A stretch of 64,000 nt of DNA from Lachnospiraceae bacterium (GCA_015057505.1 SVEG01000002.1:83910-147909); one strand, 5' to 3'. Positions 9,032 to 17,930 are shown, counted from the stretch's first letter. A program made the numbers and translations. Notes: generated from the sequence alone by a model not told the origin.

Positions 9032-9190
9032 GGGAGCAAAAAAATTTGCAGGAAGTTTCAATTCGTTGTTCGCTTGTTCCTCGTTACAGCTGTGTGCTCA
9101 TGTCGGACTAAAGTCCGCCCTGATGCCCACAACTGTCTCGGAAATGCGTACACCTGAATTTGAAATTTCCTGCAAATTTTTCTTGCTCCC
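9032..9190. repeat. 159-bp fold-back (inverted) repeat
   Basis: Outer arms of about 36 bp are inverted copies with a few mismatches (left from GGGAGCAA and TTTGCAGGAAGTTTCAA; right the complement with TTTGCAGGAAATTTCAA). Inside, 9087-9135 forms a second stem centred on CGGACT/AGTCCG. The whole can fold to one long hairpin. It fills most of the 341-bp gap between the SSB-like gene and nadE. It could be a MITE-like repeat or a structured 3' end of the nadE transcript. The rest of the gap shows no gene. Confidence 0.7.
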
Positions 9191-9248
9191 GGCAAGTTTA
9201 TGATAAGTTCGAATTAGTATTATGCAATAATTACGCTATTGTTATATT

Positions 9249-11162
9249 TTATGGCTTTAATGTCTCGAGTTCACTTAGCCACAGATTCATGCTTGCATCA
9301 CTCGGCATCTTCAGGTCACCGCGTGGTGATACTCCGACTGAACCAACCTTCGGACCGTCGGGGAGGCATGAACGCTTGAACTGTTGTGTGAAAAAGCGTC
9401 TGAAAAAGGTGTTAAGCCATTTTAAAACTGTCGCGCTGTCGTATATTCCTGCAAAAGCCGCCTTCGCAACTCTGTAAAGCTTCTTCGGATTGTAGCCGAG
9501 TTTGAGGACATGGTAGATAAAGAAATCATGAAGTTCATACGGTCCTACGATATCTTCTGTCTTCTGGTTGATTTCTCCGTCCTTCGGCGGAAGAAGCTCG
9601 GGACTTACGGGTGTATCGAGCACGTCGTACAATACGGCGGCAAGCTCCTCATCTTTGCAGGTATCCGCAAAGTATCTCACAATATGCTTAAGAAGCGTCT
9701 TGGGAATGCCCGCGTTAACACCGTACATGGACATGTGGTCGCCGTTATAGGTCGCCCAACCGAGCACAAGCTCGGACAAATCACCCGTACCTACAACAAT
9801 TCCGCCCACATCGCCCGCAATGTCCATAAGCACCTGTGTTCTTTCGCGCGCCTGCGCATTCTCGTAAGTCAAATCATGCTTATTAATATCATGTCCTATA
9901 TCTTCAAAATGCTGCTCAACTGATTTATTAATGCGAACCTCCCTAAGTGTTGCACCGAGCTTATTTGTCATTGCAACGGCATTGTTAAAGGTTCTGTCAC
10001 TTGTTCCAAAACACGGCATCGTAACCGCAATAATATTCTCTCTCGGAAGGCCAAGTATATCAAATGTTTTTGCCGCTACAAGAAGTGCAAGCGTGGAATC
10101 GAGGCCACCTGATATTCCGAGCACAACCGTCTTACAGCCTATATGCGACAAACGCTTTTTAAGTCCCATAGCCTGAAGCATAAGAATATCCTCACAGCGA
10201 GCCGCAAGCTTCTCTTTGTCTGTCGGAATAAACGGAGACACGGGAAAACTTCTGTCAAATTCCTTTTCTTCATCCTGCATGTCAAATTCCACGATACGAT
10301 GCGAACAATCCTCCGACACAAACACACCCTGTCTTCTTCTCTCACTTACAATGGAATCAAGGTCAATATCCGACACTACAAGCCCGTTATTATATTTCTC
10401 CGTCTCCGCAAGAATTGTTCCGCGCTCCGCAATCATGTTATGCCCTGCAAAAACAACATCCGTCGTGGACTCACCCTCGCCGGCGTCAGCATACACGTAA
10501 CCGCAGACAAGACGCGCCGACTCTACTTTTATAAGATTCGTCCTATATTCATCCTTGCCGACAAGCTCGTTGCTTGCCGAAAGATTAGCTATAACCGTTG
10601 CTCCTGCAAGCGCGTGTCTTACGCCCGGCTGCACAGGTCCCCACACATCCGCGCAAACTTCTACCGCCAGTGTAAAATCATCTATTCCTCTGCATTTAAA
10701 AAGAATATCTGTTCCGAAAGGTACAATCTCGCCGCCAACATTTATGTCAACCGCTCGTCTGTGTCCCTGCACGAAATATCTTCCCTCGGAAAATTCAGCA
10801 TGATTCCTTATATTACTCTTGGAAACAATCCCGAGAATTTTTCCTTCATACAAAACTGCCGCCGCATTATAAAGTGTCGCATTATATTCAAACGGAAGCC
10901 CGACTACAACCACAAGCTTTTTGCCGGCCGTAAAATCTCTTATCATTAAAAGCTGCTCTGTTGCCGCACGGACAAGTGTTTTCTGCAAAAACAAATCACC
11001 GCAGGTATAGCCTGTTATGCAAAGCTCCGGAAGCACGAGAAGACTTGCCTTCTTTGCCGATGCCTCTTCTATCCTCTTACAAATCTCTGCGCTGTTTTTT
11101 ATACAATCAGCGACCGCAATCGTCGGTGTAGCCGCACAAACCTTTAAGAATCCGTCATTCAT
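9249..11162 (-). CDS. nadE: Glutamine-dependent NAD+ synthetase
   Basis: Last step of NAD synthesis: deamido-NAD + ATP + glutamine to NAD. 637 residues, the two-domain form. N-terminal nitrilase-type glutaminase with the Glu of VLPELCITGY (about 46), a Lys further on, and the Cys of VEVCADVWGP; C-terminal synthetase with ATP-pyrophosphatase loop VLGISGGLDST and GTGDLSELVLGW. Ammonia made in the first domain is channelled to the second. SD AAAAGGAG lies 12 bases before the ATG, a rather long spacing. Confidence 0.95.
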   Translation of the reverse strand: MNDGFLKVCAATPTIAVADCIKNSAEICKRIEEASAKKASLLVLPELCITGYTCGDLFLQKTLVRAATEQLLMIRDFTAGKKLVVVVGLPFEYNATLYNAAAVLYEGKILGIVSKSNIRNHAEFSEGRYFVQGHRRAVDINVGGEIVPFGTDILFKCRGIDDFTLAVEVCADVWGPVQPGVRHALAGATVIANLSASNELVGKDEYRTNLIKVESARLVCGYVYADAGEGESTTDVVFAGHNMIAERGTILAETEKYNNGLVVSDIDLDSIVSERRRQGVFVSEDCSHRIVEFDMQDEEKEFDRSFPVSPFIPTDKEKLAARCEDILMLQAMGLKKRLSHIGCKTVVLGISGGLDSTLALLVAAKTFDILGLPRENIIAVTMPCFGTSDRTFNNAVAMTNKLGATLREVRINKSVEQHFEDIGHDINKHDLTYENAQARERTQVLMDIAGDVGGIVVGTGDLSELVLGWATYNGDHMSMYGVNAGIPKTLLKHIVRYFADTCKDEELAAVLYDVLDTPVSPELLPPKDGEINQKTEDIVGPYELHDFFIYHVLKLGYNPKKLYRVAKAAFAGIYDSATVLKWLNTFFRRFFTQQFKRSCLPDGPKVGSVGVSPRGDLKMPSDASMNLWLSELETLKP

Positions 11163-11195
11163 AATGTAATCAAGCTCCTTTTCTCTGATACTACA

Positions 11196-11223
11196 ATTTT
11201 ATTATATTGTAGCGCAAAGTCAA
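11196..11223 (-). promoter_or_regulatory. Promoter of nadE
   Basis: Minus-strand TTGACT (11218-11223), 16-base spacer, TAAAAT (11196-11201), about 35 bases before the nadE ATG. An overlapping TATAAT exists at shorter spacing. Confidence 0.5.
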
Positions 11224-11293
11224 CTATTTTAATTCATTTTGAAACCGTATTTCCGATGTTTTCTTAATATCTGCGGCATCATTTCTTATGCTT

Positions 11294-12082
11294 TTATAAA
11301 AATAACAATAAACTCAGCGCCATTACCGCCATTCCCACTATCAGTCCGCGGATTGGCAGATGCGGCTCACCGCACTCATGTGCAGTAGGTAGTAAATCAT
11401 CCACGGCAATAAAAACCATTATGCCTGCCACCGCCGCAAAAATCACTCCAAACACCACATCATTCATAACCGGCATCAATATAAACCAGCCGATTATTGC
11501 TCCGACAGGCTCTGCAAGTCCCGACAAAAATGAATACAAAAAGGCTTTTTTTCGTGAACCTGTTGCCTGATAAATCGGAACAGACACCGCTATCCCCTCG
11601 GGAATATTGTGTATTGAAATCGCAACAACAATCGGAATCGCAATCCCCGGATCCTGCATCGCAGAAATAAAAGTCGCAAGTCCCTCCGGGAAATTGTGAA
11701 TTGCAATCGCAAGTGCCGTAAACAAACCCATTCTGAGCAGTTTTTTAGCATTTTCTTTCTCCTCCGCGTCACTTAATACTTCTTTTGCTTTATCATCAGT
11801 CTTTTCTTCGGGCAAAAGCCTGTTAATCAATGCTATAAAAAGTATTCCTCCAAAAAAAGCTGCCACAGTAGCCCATGACCCATTTAGTTCACCTAGTTCG
11901 GCAACAAGTGCCCTTTTCGCTTTCTGAAAGATTTCTATCAAAGATACATAAACCATAACTCCGGCAGAAAAGCCAAGACTTACGGACAAAAATTTCTTAT
12001 TCGTCTTTTTTGTAAAAAAAGCTATCAGACTACCGACGCCGGTACAAAGCCCTGCAAAAAAAGTAAGCAAAAATGCCTGCAT
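11294..12082 (-). CDS. zupT: ZIP-family metal transporter, ZupT-like
   Basis: 262 residues, eight predicted membrane segments. The two ZIP signature helices are clear: HNFPEG (about 128) and HNIPEG (about 158), which hold the metal-binding His/Glu residues; a loop with EEKTDDKAKEVLSDAEEKE separates segments 3 and 4. Likely imports Zn2+, or Mn2+/Fe2+, through the cytoplasmic membrane. It stands alone between nadE and the plus-strand DUF1292 gene. Metal preference cannot be read from sequence. Confidence 0.88.
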   Translation of the reverse strand: MQAFLLTFFAGLCTGVGSLIAFFTKKTNKKFLSVSLGFSAGVMVYVSLIEIFQKAKRALVAELGELNGSWATVAAFFGGILFIALINRLLPEEKTDDKAKEVLSDAEEKENAKKLLRMGLFTALAIAIHNFPEGLATFISAMQDPGIAIPIVVAISIHNIPEGIAVSVPIYQATGSRKKAFLYSFLSGLAEPVGAIIGWFILMPVMNDVVFGVIFAAVAGIMVFIAVDDLLPTAHECGEPHLPIRGLIVGMAVMALSLLLFL

Positions 12083-12180
12083 ACAAAAACTCTTTCCATT
12101 ATTTCTCTCTTTATAATATTCAGGTGAAAAATAAGTAGTTACTAATCCCTGCTTACATTGCCTCTGTCTACAAATTTTTC

Positions 12181-12209
12181 TTGCATTTTATTATGCGCTT
12201 TGATAGAGT
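12181..12209 (+). promoter_or_regulatory. Probable promoter of the DUF1292 gene
   Basis: TTGCAT (12181-12186), 17-base spacer, TAGAGT (12204-12209), with 45 bases of leader to the ATG and AAGAGAGG as SD. Confidence 0.45.
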
Positions 12210-12254
12210 GTAAATAGGATTATGTCCTTATATTTTTAAAAAGAGAGGTTTATC

Positions 12255-12584
12255 ATGAGCGATTTTGAAAAGAACAATTTAGAAGAACAAGACGAGGAAA
12301 TGAATGTCACATTAACACTTGATGACGGCAGCACTGTAGAATGTGTTGTTTTGACCATTATTGAAGCCAACAACGGCAATGACTACATTGCTTTGTTACC
12401 GATTGAAGGTCCTGAAGCTGAAAGTGGCGAAGTATTTCTTTACAGATATACAGAAGATGCAGAAGGTAATCCCAATCTCGAAAACATAGAAGATGATGAG
12501 GAGTTCGAGATTGTTTCTGATGCTTTTGATGAGTTCCTGGATGAGCAGGAATTCGATGAGCTTGTTGAAGAAGACGACGAGTAG
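12255..12584 (+). CDS. DUF1292 domain protein
   Basis: 109 residues, highly acidic. MNVTLTLDDGSTVECVVL and NDYIALLPIEG...VFLYRYTED are the typical DUF1292 (YrzB-like) beta-rich core; the C-terminal 35 residues are mostly Asp/Glu. Cytosolic, widespread in Firmicutes, function unknown. Single-gene unit closed by a terminator directly after the stop. Confidence 0.9.
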   Translation: MSDFEKNNLEEQDEEMNVTLTLDDGSTVECVVLTIIEANNGNDYIALLPIEGPEAESGEVFLYRYTEDAEGNPNLENIEDDEEFEIVSDAFDEFLDEQEFDELVEEDDE

Positions 12585-12588
12585 ACCA

Positions 12589-12619
12589 CAAAGGAGTTGA
12601 CAATGTCAGCTCCTTTTCT
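12589..12619 (+). terminator. Terminator of the DUF1292 gene
   Basis: AAAGGAG-T-TGAC / GTCA-G-CTCCTTTT hairpin followed by TTTTCT, 4 bases after the stop. Confidence 0.8.
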
Positions 12620-12645
12620 AAAATCACTGTTTGGAGGAAATTCTG

Positions 12646-13518
12646 GTGTTGTATATTGTTACGGCGATGTATGCGGAGGCGGCGCCTTTTATAAAGCATT
12701 ATAACTTAAAGCGTGACAGGCTTATGAAGAGGCATGAGTTGTATGTGTCGGAAAACAAGTCCGTGTGTTTGCTGATAACAAAACCGGGAAAGATTACGGC
12801 GGCGATGGCTGTGACAGAAATGCTTGTTACTCATGAGCCGGCAAATGAGGATTTTCTGGTTAATATCGGGGTGTGCGGAAGTTGCGCAGGCACACATGCC
12901 TACATATGCAACGACATCCTTGATCACGATACAGGCAGGCACTACTATCCCGATATGCTTTATAAGCATCCTTTTAAGGAAGCAGGAATTGAAACATGTT
13001 CTGTCGTTGTTAATGATAAGTCATTTATTTCAATGCCGCTTGCGGACATGGAAGCAACGGCAGTTTTTCAGGCTGCGGCATCCTTTTTTCCACCGCACAG
13101 AATGGCTTTTATAAAAATACCGTCGGATAACCTTGAAACTTCTCATGTCACAAAGGAAAGTGTTACAGGCGTGATTGAAGAGAATCTGGCTGTTATATGT
13201 GACTGGCTTGATAATATTTCAAACCTTAATGACAATAATTCCAATACAAATATAGGGGACAATGTAACAACAAAGTATTCCACACCTGACTCTCCTGTTA
13301 CTTTTCTTCCTGCCGAACAAACCTTTTTTGACAATTTAGCAGATAGGCTCAACCTCTCAGTAACCATGAAAGAACAGCTCAGACAGCTTTTTATTTATCG
13401 CAAACTAACCAAAGGAAATCTTGACGGTGTAATTTTACCGGAGATTCCCGAGGGACGAATTACGAACCAGAAAAGGACGATTCTCTTTGAACAATTCAGA
13501 CAACAATTTTTACAATAA
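12646..13518 (+). CDS. Nucleoside phosphorylase / MTA-SAH nucleosidase-like protein
   Basis: 290 residues. The N-terminal half looks like the nucleoside phosphorylase fold: LYIVTAMYAEAAPFI, KPGKITAAMAV, NIGVCGSC, and the catalytic-helix region LADMEATAVFQAA, where a conserved Met-Glu binds ribose in MTA/SAH nucleosidases. A C-terminal extension of about 110 residues is not typical. GTG at 12646 is chosen because GGAGG lies 8 bases upstream; no ATG is near. It overlaps the next gene by 32 bases and so is coupled to the radical SAM protein. Suggested role: handling adenosine by-products or substrates of that enzyme (inference). Confidence 0.75.
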   Translation: MLYIVTAMYAEAAPFIKHYNLKRDRLMKRHELYVSENKSVCLLITKPGKITAAMAVTEMLVTHEPANEDFLVNIGVCGSCAGTHAYICNDILDHDTGRHYYPDMLYKHPFKEAGIETCSVVVNDKSFISMPLADMEATAVFQAAASFFPPHRMAFIKIPSDNLETSHVTKESVTGVIEENLAVICDWLDNISNLNDNNSNTNIGDNVTTKYSTPDSPVTFLPAEQTFFDNLADRLNLSVTMKEQLRQLFIYRKLTKGNLDGVILPEIPEGRITNQKRTILFEQFRQQFLQ

Positions 13519-14518
13519 ACCATTTTCATATGTATACGTTGAAGAAGCTGCTTTCGAATATGCGCAAGCACAGAATATCCTTGCCAAGTTTCCGAATGCG
13601 ACGGTAATTCCGATCAAGCATTACAAGGATGTTTTCAACCGCAAAAATCAGAACACGGTCGCGCAGAAACATTCGCAACAGCTGATTCTTGCTGTTGAGC
13701 AGGAGAACTTTTTGTACCCCGGTGCAGCAGTATGCCAGGATTTCGGAAATAAGCATTTTTACTATACTTCTTTGATGATGAACTGCATTTATGACTGCGA
13801 ATACTGCTATCTGCAAGGCATGTACCCCTCAGGCAATCTTGTTATTTTCGTAAATATAGAAGATTATTTCAAGAAGCTTGAAGAAATGTTATGTAAACAT
13901 GAAATATATCTTTGCATATCCTTCGATTCAGACCTTATGGCCTTCGAGCATATCACGGGCATTGTTGGTAAATGGATTAAATTCTGCCGCACACACCCTT
14001 CCTTAACGATTGAAGTCAGAACAAAAAGCGCCAACTTTGCGGCGATTAAGGAACTTGCTCCGCCGAGCAACGTAATCCTCGCATGGACTCTCACGCCCGA
14101 TTACGTAGTCGCAAACCATGAGCACAAGACACCGTCTCTTAACGCAAGACTTGCTGCAGCACAGGCTGCAATTAATGCAGGCTATAAGGTTAGGCTCTGC
14201 TTTGACCCGGTGCTTCTGCTCCCCGATTACGAGACAATATACGGAGAATTTTTGGAATATATATTTTCAAAAATTAATCCTGACGATATAAATGACGTAA
14301 GCTTCGGCGAATTTCGCGTATCCAATGATTATCTTAAACGTATGCGCAAGCTACGTCCCTGCTCTGCCCTTCTGCAATACCCTTACGATACAACGGGCGG
14401 TGTTGCCTCATACGATAGGGAAAGAGGTCAACTTTTACTTGCTTTTATTAAAAATAAGCTTGAAAAATATTTTTCCAAAGATAAAATATACTGTTGGAAA
14501 GGAGACGAGGAACAATGA
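13487..14518 (+). CDS. Spore photoproduct lyase family radical SAM protein
   Basis: 343 residues. CIYDCEYCYLQG (Cys100, 104, 107) is the C-x3-C-x2-C cluster motif followed by YLQ, specific for the SPL branch of radical SAM enzymes, which repair spore photoproduct dimers in DNA. By my alignment with Bacillus SplB (ASCTSDIVGIDHLT), the local sequence ISFDSDLMAFEHIT has Phe146 at the catalytic Cys141 place; Cys143 is three residues off. Start is TTG at 13487 with AGGA about 9 bases before; no closer ATG exists. It sits between nucleosidase and dehydrogenase genes, overlapping both. Canonical DNA repair is therefore doubtful. Confidence 0.85.
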   Translation: MNNSDNNFYNKPFSYVYVEEAAFEYAQAQNILAKFPNATVIPIKHYKDVFNRKNQNTVAQKHSQQLILAVEQENFLYPGAAVCQDFGNKHFYYTSLMMNCIYDCEYCYLQGMYPSGNLVIFVNIEDYFKKLEEMLCKHEIYLCISFDSDLMAFEHITGIVGKWIKFCRTHPSLTIEVRTKSANFAAIKELAPPSNVILAWTLTPDYVVANHEHKTPSLNARLAAAQAAINAGYKVRLCFDPVLLLPDYETIYGEFLEYIFSKINPDDINDVSFGEFRVSNDYLKRMRKLRPCSALLQYPYDTTGGVASYDRERGQLLLAFIKNKLEKYFSKDKIYCWKGDEEQ

Positions 14519-15210
14519 CAAATGCACTCGTAACCGGAGCATCCTCCGGAATCGGACTTGCAATCAGCAAAATGCTCATCAAACACGGCATCCACGTATA
14601 CGGCATCGGACGCGACTTCAAAGAACCGATAGAGTCCGAGCTTTTTACTCCGATTGTATGCGATATGCTCAACACAGGTAAGCTTACTGCAGGAATACGC
14701 GCTCTGAAAAAAGAAGTTGATTTTTCAATTGTAATACACAATGCAGGTGTGGGATATTTCGGACCGCACGAGGAACAAAATCCCCAGAAAATTCATGAAA
14801 TGACTTGCATTAATCTTGAGGTTCCGATGCTTCTTACCAATCTTCTTCTGAGAGACATCAAGGCATCCAAGGGGTTGTTTGTATTTATCTCCTCCGTCAC
14901 CGCCCAAAAAAGCAACACACACGGCTGCGCCTACGGTGCAACCAAGGCAGGACTTTCAAGCTTTGCGAGAAGCCTTTTTGATGAAGTCAGAAAATACGAT
15001 GTAAGGGTAGCTACAATTCACCCTGACATGACGCAGTCAGACTTTTACCGCAACGCAGATTTTAACGCAAGCGAAGATTTGCACGCAAGCCTTGTGCCGG
15101 AAGATGTAGCTTCAGTTGTGGAAACAATAATCAACCAACGGGACGGCCTTGTAATTCGCGATATTACGCTTATGCCGCAATATCACAGGATTGAGCGTAA
15201 CCCCAAGTAA
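14515..15210 (+). CDS. Short-chain dehydrogenase/reductase (SDR)
   Basis: 231 residues, classical SDR. N-terminal NAD(P)-binding TGASSGIG (about 8-15), NAG (HNAGVGYF), catalytic Ser of SSVTAQ and YGATK (Tyr/Lys). The ATG overlaps the stop of the SPL-like gene as ATGA, so it is translationally coupled; the SD GGAGACGAGG lies inside the upstream gene. Substrate unknown. As third gene of the nucleosidase/SPL-like/SDR run it may act in the same pathway. Confidence 0.9.
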   Translation: MTNALVTGASSGIGLAISKMLIKHGIHVYGIGRDFKEPIESELFTPIVCDMLNTGKLTAGIRALKKEVDFSIVIHNAGVGYFGPHEEQNPQKIHEMTCINLEVPMLLTNLLLRDIKASKGLFVFISSVTAQKSNTHGCAYGATKAGLSSFARSLFDEVRKYDVRVATIHPDMTQSDFYRNADFNASEDLHASLVPEDVASVVETIINQRDGLVIRDITLMPQYHRIERNPK

Positions 15211-15278
15211 AACAGTCATTTTCAAATTACATGCAACAAATTTCAACCTGTCGCCTGTCGACACAAGAAAGGGAAAAT

Positions 15279-16574
15279 ATGAACAAAACAAAAGAAAAGG
15301 TTATGAATCATTTTAAGAAATTATTTTTTGTAACAATACACTTTTTAAGATATATCCTGTATTCCATAATAATCGGTGTCGTTGTCGGACTTGTCGGTGC
15401 CGCATTTTATCACTGCATGCACTTTGCAACGGGACTTCGCGATACTTATTCATGGATACTTTATTTTCTGCCCATCGGTGGTCTGCTCATTGTCGGTGAC
15501 AATTATCTTTTCAAGGACAGAGCGCCCCAAGGCACCAATCTTATCTTAAAATCTGTCCGCGACGAAGAACATATTCCGATTAAGGTTGCACCGCTTATTT
15601 TTATTGATACGGTACTCACTCACTTTTTCGGCGGTTCGGCAGGACGTGAGGGTGCCGCTCTTCAGCTTGGCGGAAGTATCGGTAGCTTTATCGGCAAAAC
15701 CTTAAAATCAAACAGGGTCAACCGCAAAATACTGACACTCTGCGGTATGAGTGCCGCTTTTTCGGCACTTTTCGGAACACCGCTTGCAGCAGCAATTTTT
15801 GCACTTGAAGTAGTAAATGTCGGTGCCGTTTATTACACCGCGCTTGTACCATGCTGTCTTTCATCAATAATTGCATATTTGGTGGCACAAGCTTTAAACG
15901 TTGCACCGGAGCTTTTTACTGTTACAGGTATTCCTGAACTTGGTGCACTATCCATCGGAAAAGTAATTGTTCTTGCCCTACTCTGTGCAGTTGTAAGTAT
16001 TCTTTTCTGTAAAATGCTTCACTTTGCAAAACACGCGCTTACAAAATATCTCAAGAATCCTTTCCTCAGAATCTTTGTTGGCGGTGCACTTATAGTTTTA
16101 ATTACGCTCATTATCGGCTCAAGAGATTATCTCGGTGCCGGAATGAATATCATAGAACACTGTATTACCGGCGGAGAGGCTCCTATTGCCCCTGCGTTCC
16201 TTCTTAAGATTGTTTTTACGGCAATTACGCTTGGCGCAGGCTTCTGCGGTGGCGAAATTGTTCCGTCGTTTTTCATCGGAGCAACCTTCGGTGCAGTCAT
16301 GGGTCCTTTGCTCGGACTTGATGTTTCTTTTGCGGCAGCCATCGGTATGCTCTGCGTATTCTGCGGCGTAACTAACTGCCCTATTTCAACACTAATTATA
16401 GGCTTTGAACTTTTTGGATTCGGCGGTGCGGCACTTTTCTTTATTGCGATATCAGTAAGTTACCTGATTTCCGGTCGCGAAAGCCTTTACAGCACACAAA
16501 CAATTATTGATCCGAAGTTTGGAATTGAATTTGAGAAAAAAGAGATTCAGGAATTGCCCCGGGAAAAAGAATAA
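15279..16574 (+). CDS. CLC-family channel/antiporter, fluoride-type signature
   Basis: 431 residues, about ten membrane segments. The motif GGSAGREGAALQLGG carries the gating glutamate; SAGREG-ALQ-G is what I remember of the CLC-F (F-/H+ antiporter) branch rather than the GKEGP of chloride channels. FCGGEIVPSFFIGATFG is the second conserved pore element. It would export fluoride or exchange chloride at the cytoplasmic membrane. Start at 15279 after AAAGGGAAAAT; an earlier ATG at 15231 lacks an SD. Last 12 bases separate it from the next gene. No fluoride riboswitch was found upstream. Confidence 0.85.
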   Translation: MNKTKEKVMNHFKKLFFVTIHFLRYILYSIIIGVVVGLVGAAFYHCMHFATGLRDTYSWILYFLPIGGLLIVGDNYLFKDRAPQGTNLILKSVRDEEHIPIKVAPLIFIDTVLTHFFGGSAGREGAALQLGGSIGSFIGKTLKSNRVNRKILTLCGMSAAFSALFGTPLAAAIFALEVVNVGAVYYTALVPCCLSSIIAYLVAQALNVAPELFTVTGIPELGALSIGKVIVLALLCAVVSILFCKMLHFAKHALTKYLKNPFLRIFVGGALIVLITLIIGSRDYLGAGMNIIEHCITGGEAPIAPAFLLKIVFTAITLGAGFCGGEIVPSFFIGATFGAVMGPLLGLDVSFAAAIGMLCVFCGVTNCPISTLIIGFELFGFGGAALFFIAISVSYLISGRESLYSTQTIIDPKFGIEFEKKEIQELPREKE

Positions 16575-16586
16575 AGGAGAATTCAC

Positions 16587-17384
16587 ATGAAAGTCTGGAT
16601 GTCACAGAACACAAAGAACAATAACCATTATACATTACGATTAGTACTTCCATTAATCGCAATGGTAGTACTGCTCCCCATCGTAACGTTCGGAATGATG
16701 ATTTTTATCAAAGAGTCTGGTTTATCTATGGAGCTTGCTTCCACTGTCACCCTCATAGTTCTCACTATTGTTATTGTATGTATTGCACTTAACATGGGAA
16801 AAATGGCAAACAGAGATGCACTTATTTTCTGTCTGGATGACGAACATAACCTTTTTGCAGTAAATGCCAGGAATTTTGTCAGCGCACATCGCGGAATTTA
16901 CGGATATGCCAAAATGGCCTCTGATGTACAAAAGGCGCTTAAAAACATAAAAGAAAATCAGATTTTGGAGCGGCAGATGATGCAGGCAGACAGCCTTACA
17001 GGTCTTGCTCCCCAGATTATATCTGTTGAAAACTTTAAACCCAACAACAAAGGGTATTCCGCAGTATGCAAAGTTCGATACCCCAACGGCAACACCGGAA
17101 AAGCTACATATCTTATCGAAAATGGCTATGAAAATCAGAATGAGCTCATTGCTGCTTTTGAGCGCAAGAAGTCTGCATATTCGCCCGAGGTAAAGGTTAA
17201 CTATAATCCTATAAAGATTATTATAAGTCTCCTTGCACTTATCGCCTGCGTTGCAGTCTGCGTAATGAGTCACCCCGCAGTAGGCTCCCTGCCTGAGAAG
17301 ATATATTTTCCGTTTCTAGGTGCAGCATTTGTGATGCTGTTTCCTGTTATGTATTTTATAATAAAACAGAAGCGCGGAGAGTAA
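16587..17384 (+). CDS. Membrane protein of unknown function
   Basis: 265 residues with two N-terminal membrane segments (about 18-40 and 46-68), a soluble domain of roughly 130 residues (about 70-205, with NRDALIFCLDDEHNLFAVNAR) and two C-terminal segments (about 207-255). The soluble part is probably cytosolic. AAAGGAG lies 7 bases before the ATG. It follows the CLC gene by 12 bases and ends in a strong terminator, so the run from the nucleosidase gene on may be one operon. No family recognised. Confidence 0.7.
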   Translation: MKVWMSQNTKNNNHYTLRLVLPLIAMVVLLPIVTFGMMIFIKESGLSMELASTVTLIVLTIVIVCIALNMGKMANRDALIFCLDDEHNLFAVNARNFVSAHRGIYGYAKMASDVQKALKNIKENQILERQMMQADSLTGLAPQIISVENFKPNNKGYSAVCKVRYPNGNTGKATYLIENGYENQNELIAAFERKKSAYSPEVKVNYNPIKIIISLLALIACVAVCVMSHPAVGSLPEKIYFPFLGAAFVMLFPVMYFIIKQKRGE

Positions 17385-17395
17385 AACTCAAATCA

Positions 17396-17433
17396 AACAG
17401 CCTCTATGGTGTTATCCTTAGAGGCTGTTTTTT
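17396..17433 (+). terminator. Terminator after the membrane-protein gene
   Basis: AACAGCCTCTA / TAGAGGCTGTT 11-bp stem, 12-base loop, then TTTTTT. The T tract touches the 3' end of the convergent minus-strand gene. Confidence 0.85.
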
Positions 17434-17809
17434 ACACCATCCTTCCGTCTTCAACCTTTACAGCAACCTGCCATTCATCCTCATACAAAATCGTTCCCAC
17501 GAAATTCGTATAAACTATATCATACGGATGGTTATATTTATCCAATAATTGTATCGCCGGCTCAAGCTTTTTTAACATTTCTTCTGTAGTTTCTGTCTTA
17601 AAAAAAGTTATTACCTGCGCACCTTCTTTACACAATGTCGGCTCCGGCAAATTATCCTTAAACCAAAGTTCTGTCTCTTTGAACACTTCCTCATCTTCAT
17701 CAGTCATAACGCCATCATAAATCATTCTCCAACACATACCAAAAATTCCTTTAGGATATTTGGTAACATAAGAACATTCCCTTCCTTGTATTCGCACATA
17801 TTTACACAT
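17432..17809 (-). CDS. Hypothetical protein
   Basis: 125 residues, no signal peptide or membrane segment. Contains several Cys near the N-terminus (MCKYVRIQGRECSYVTKYPKGIFGMCW) and many acidic residues; the second half is alpha/beta-like (EEMLKKLEPAIQLLDKYNHPYDIVYTNF). AAAGGAG lies 8 bases before the ATG. Single gene, convergent with the plus-strand operon. No function recognised. Confidence 0.65.
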   Translation of the reverse strand: MCKYVRIQGRECSYVTKYPKGIFGMCWRMIYDGVMTDEDEEVFKETELWFKDNLPEPTLCKEGAQVITFFKTETTEEMLKKLEPAIQLLDKYNHPYDIVYTNFVGTILYEDEWQVAVKVEDGRMV

Positions 17810-17837
17810 AAAAACATCTCCTTTTCCTAAAATAAAA

Positions 17838-17872
17838 ACGCTTGTCAGGAAATTTTCCCTAACAAGCGTGGA
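17838..17872 (-). terminator. Terminator of the 18478-17931 minus-strand genes
   Basis: Minus-strand ACGCTTGTTAGGGAAA / TTTCCTGACAAGCGT near-perfect stem followed by TTTTATTTT. Confidence 0.85.
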
Positions 17873-17930
17873 TCAGGCTTTCCGCCTCATATCAATTACA
17901 GTATATCTGAAAACGCTGTATAAATCAAGT

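Noticed and set aside
10143..10949. Plus-strand frame of 268 codons inside nadE
   Set aside because: Antisense shadow of nadE; the amino-acid composition is not protein-like.
15211..15278. Fluoride riboswitch before the CLC gene
   Set aside because: The 68-base gap lacks the conserved pseudoknot sequences; nothing but an SD is seen.
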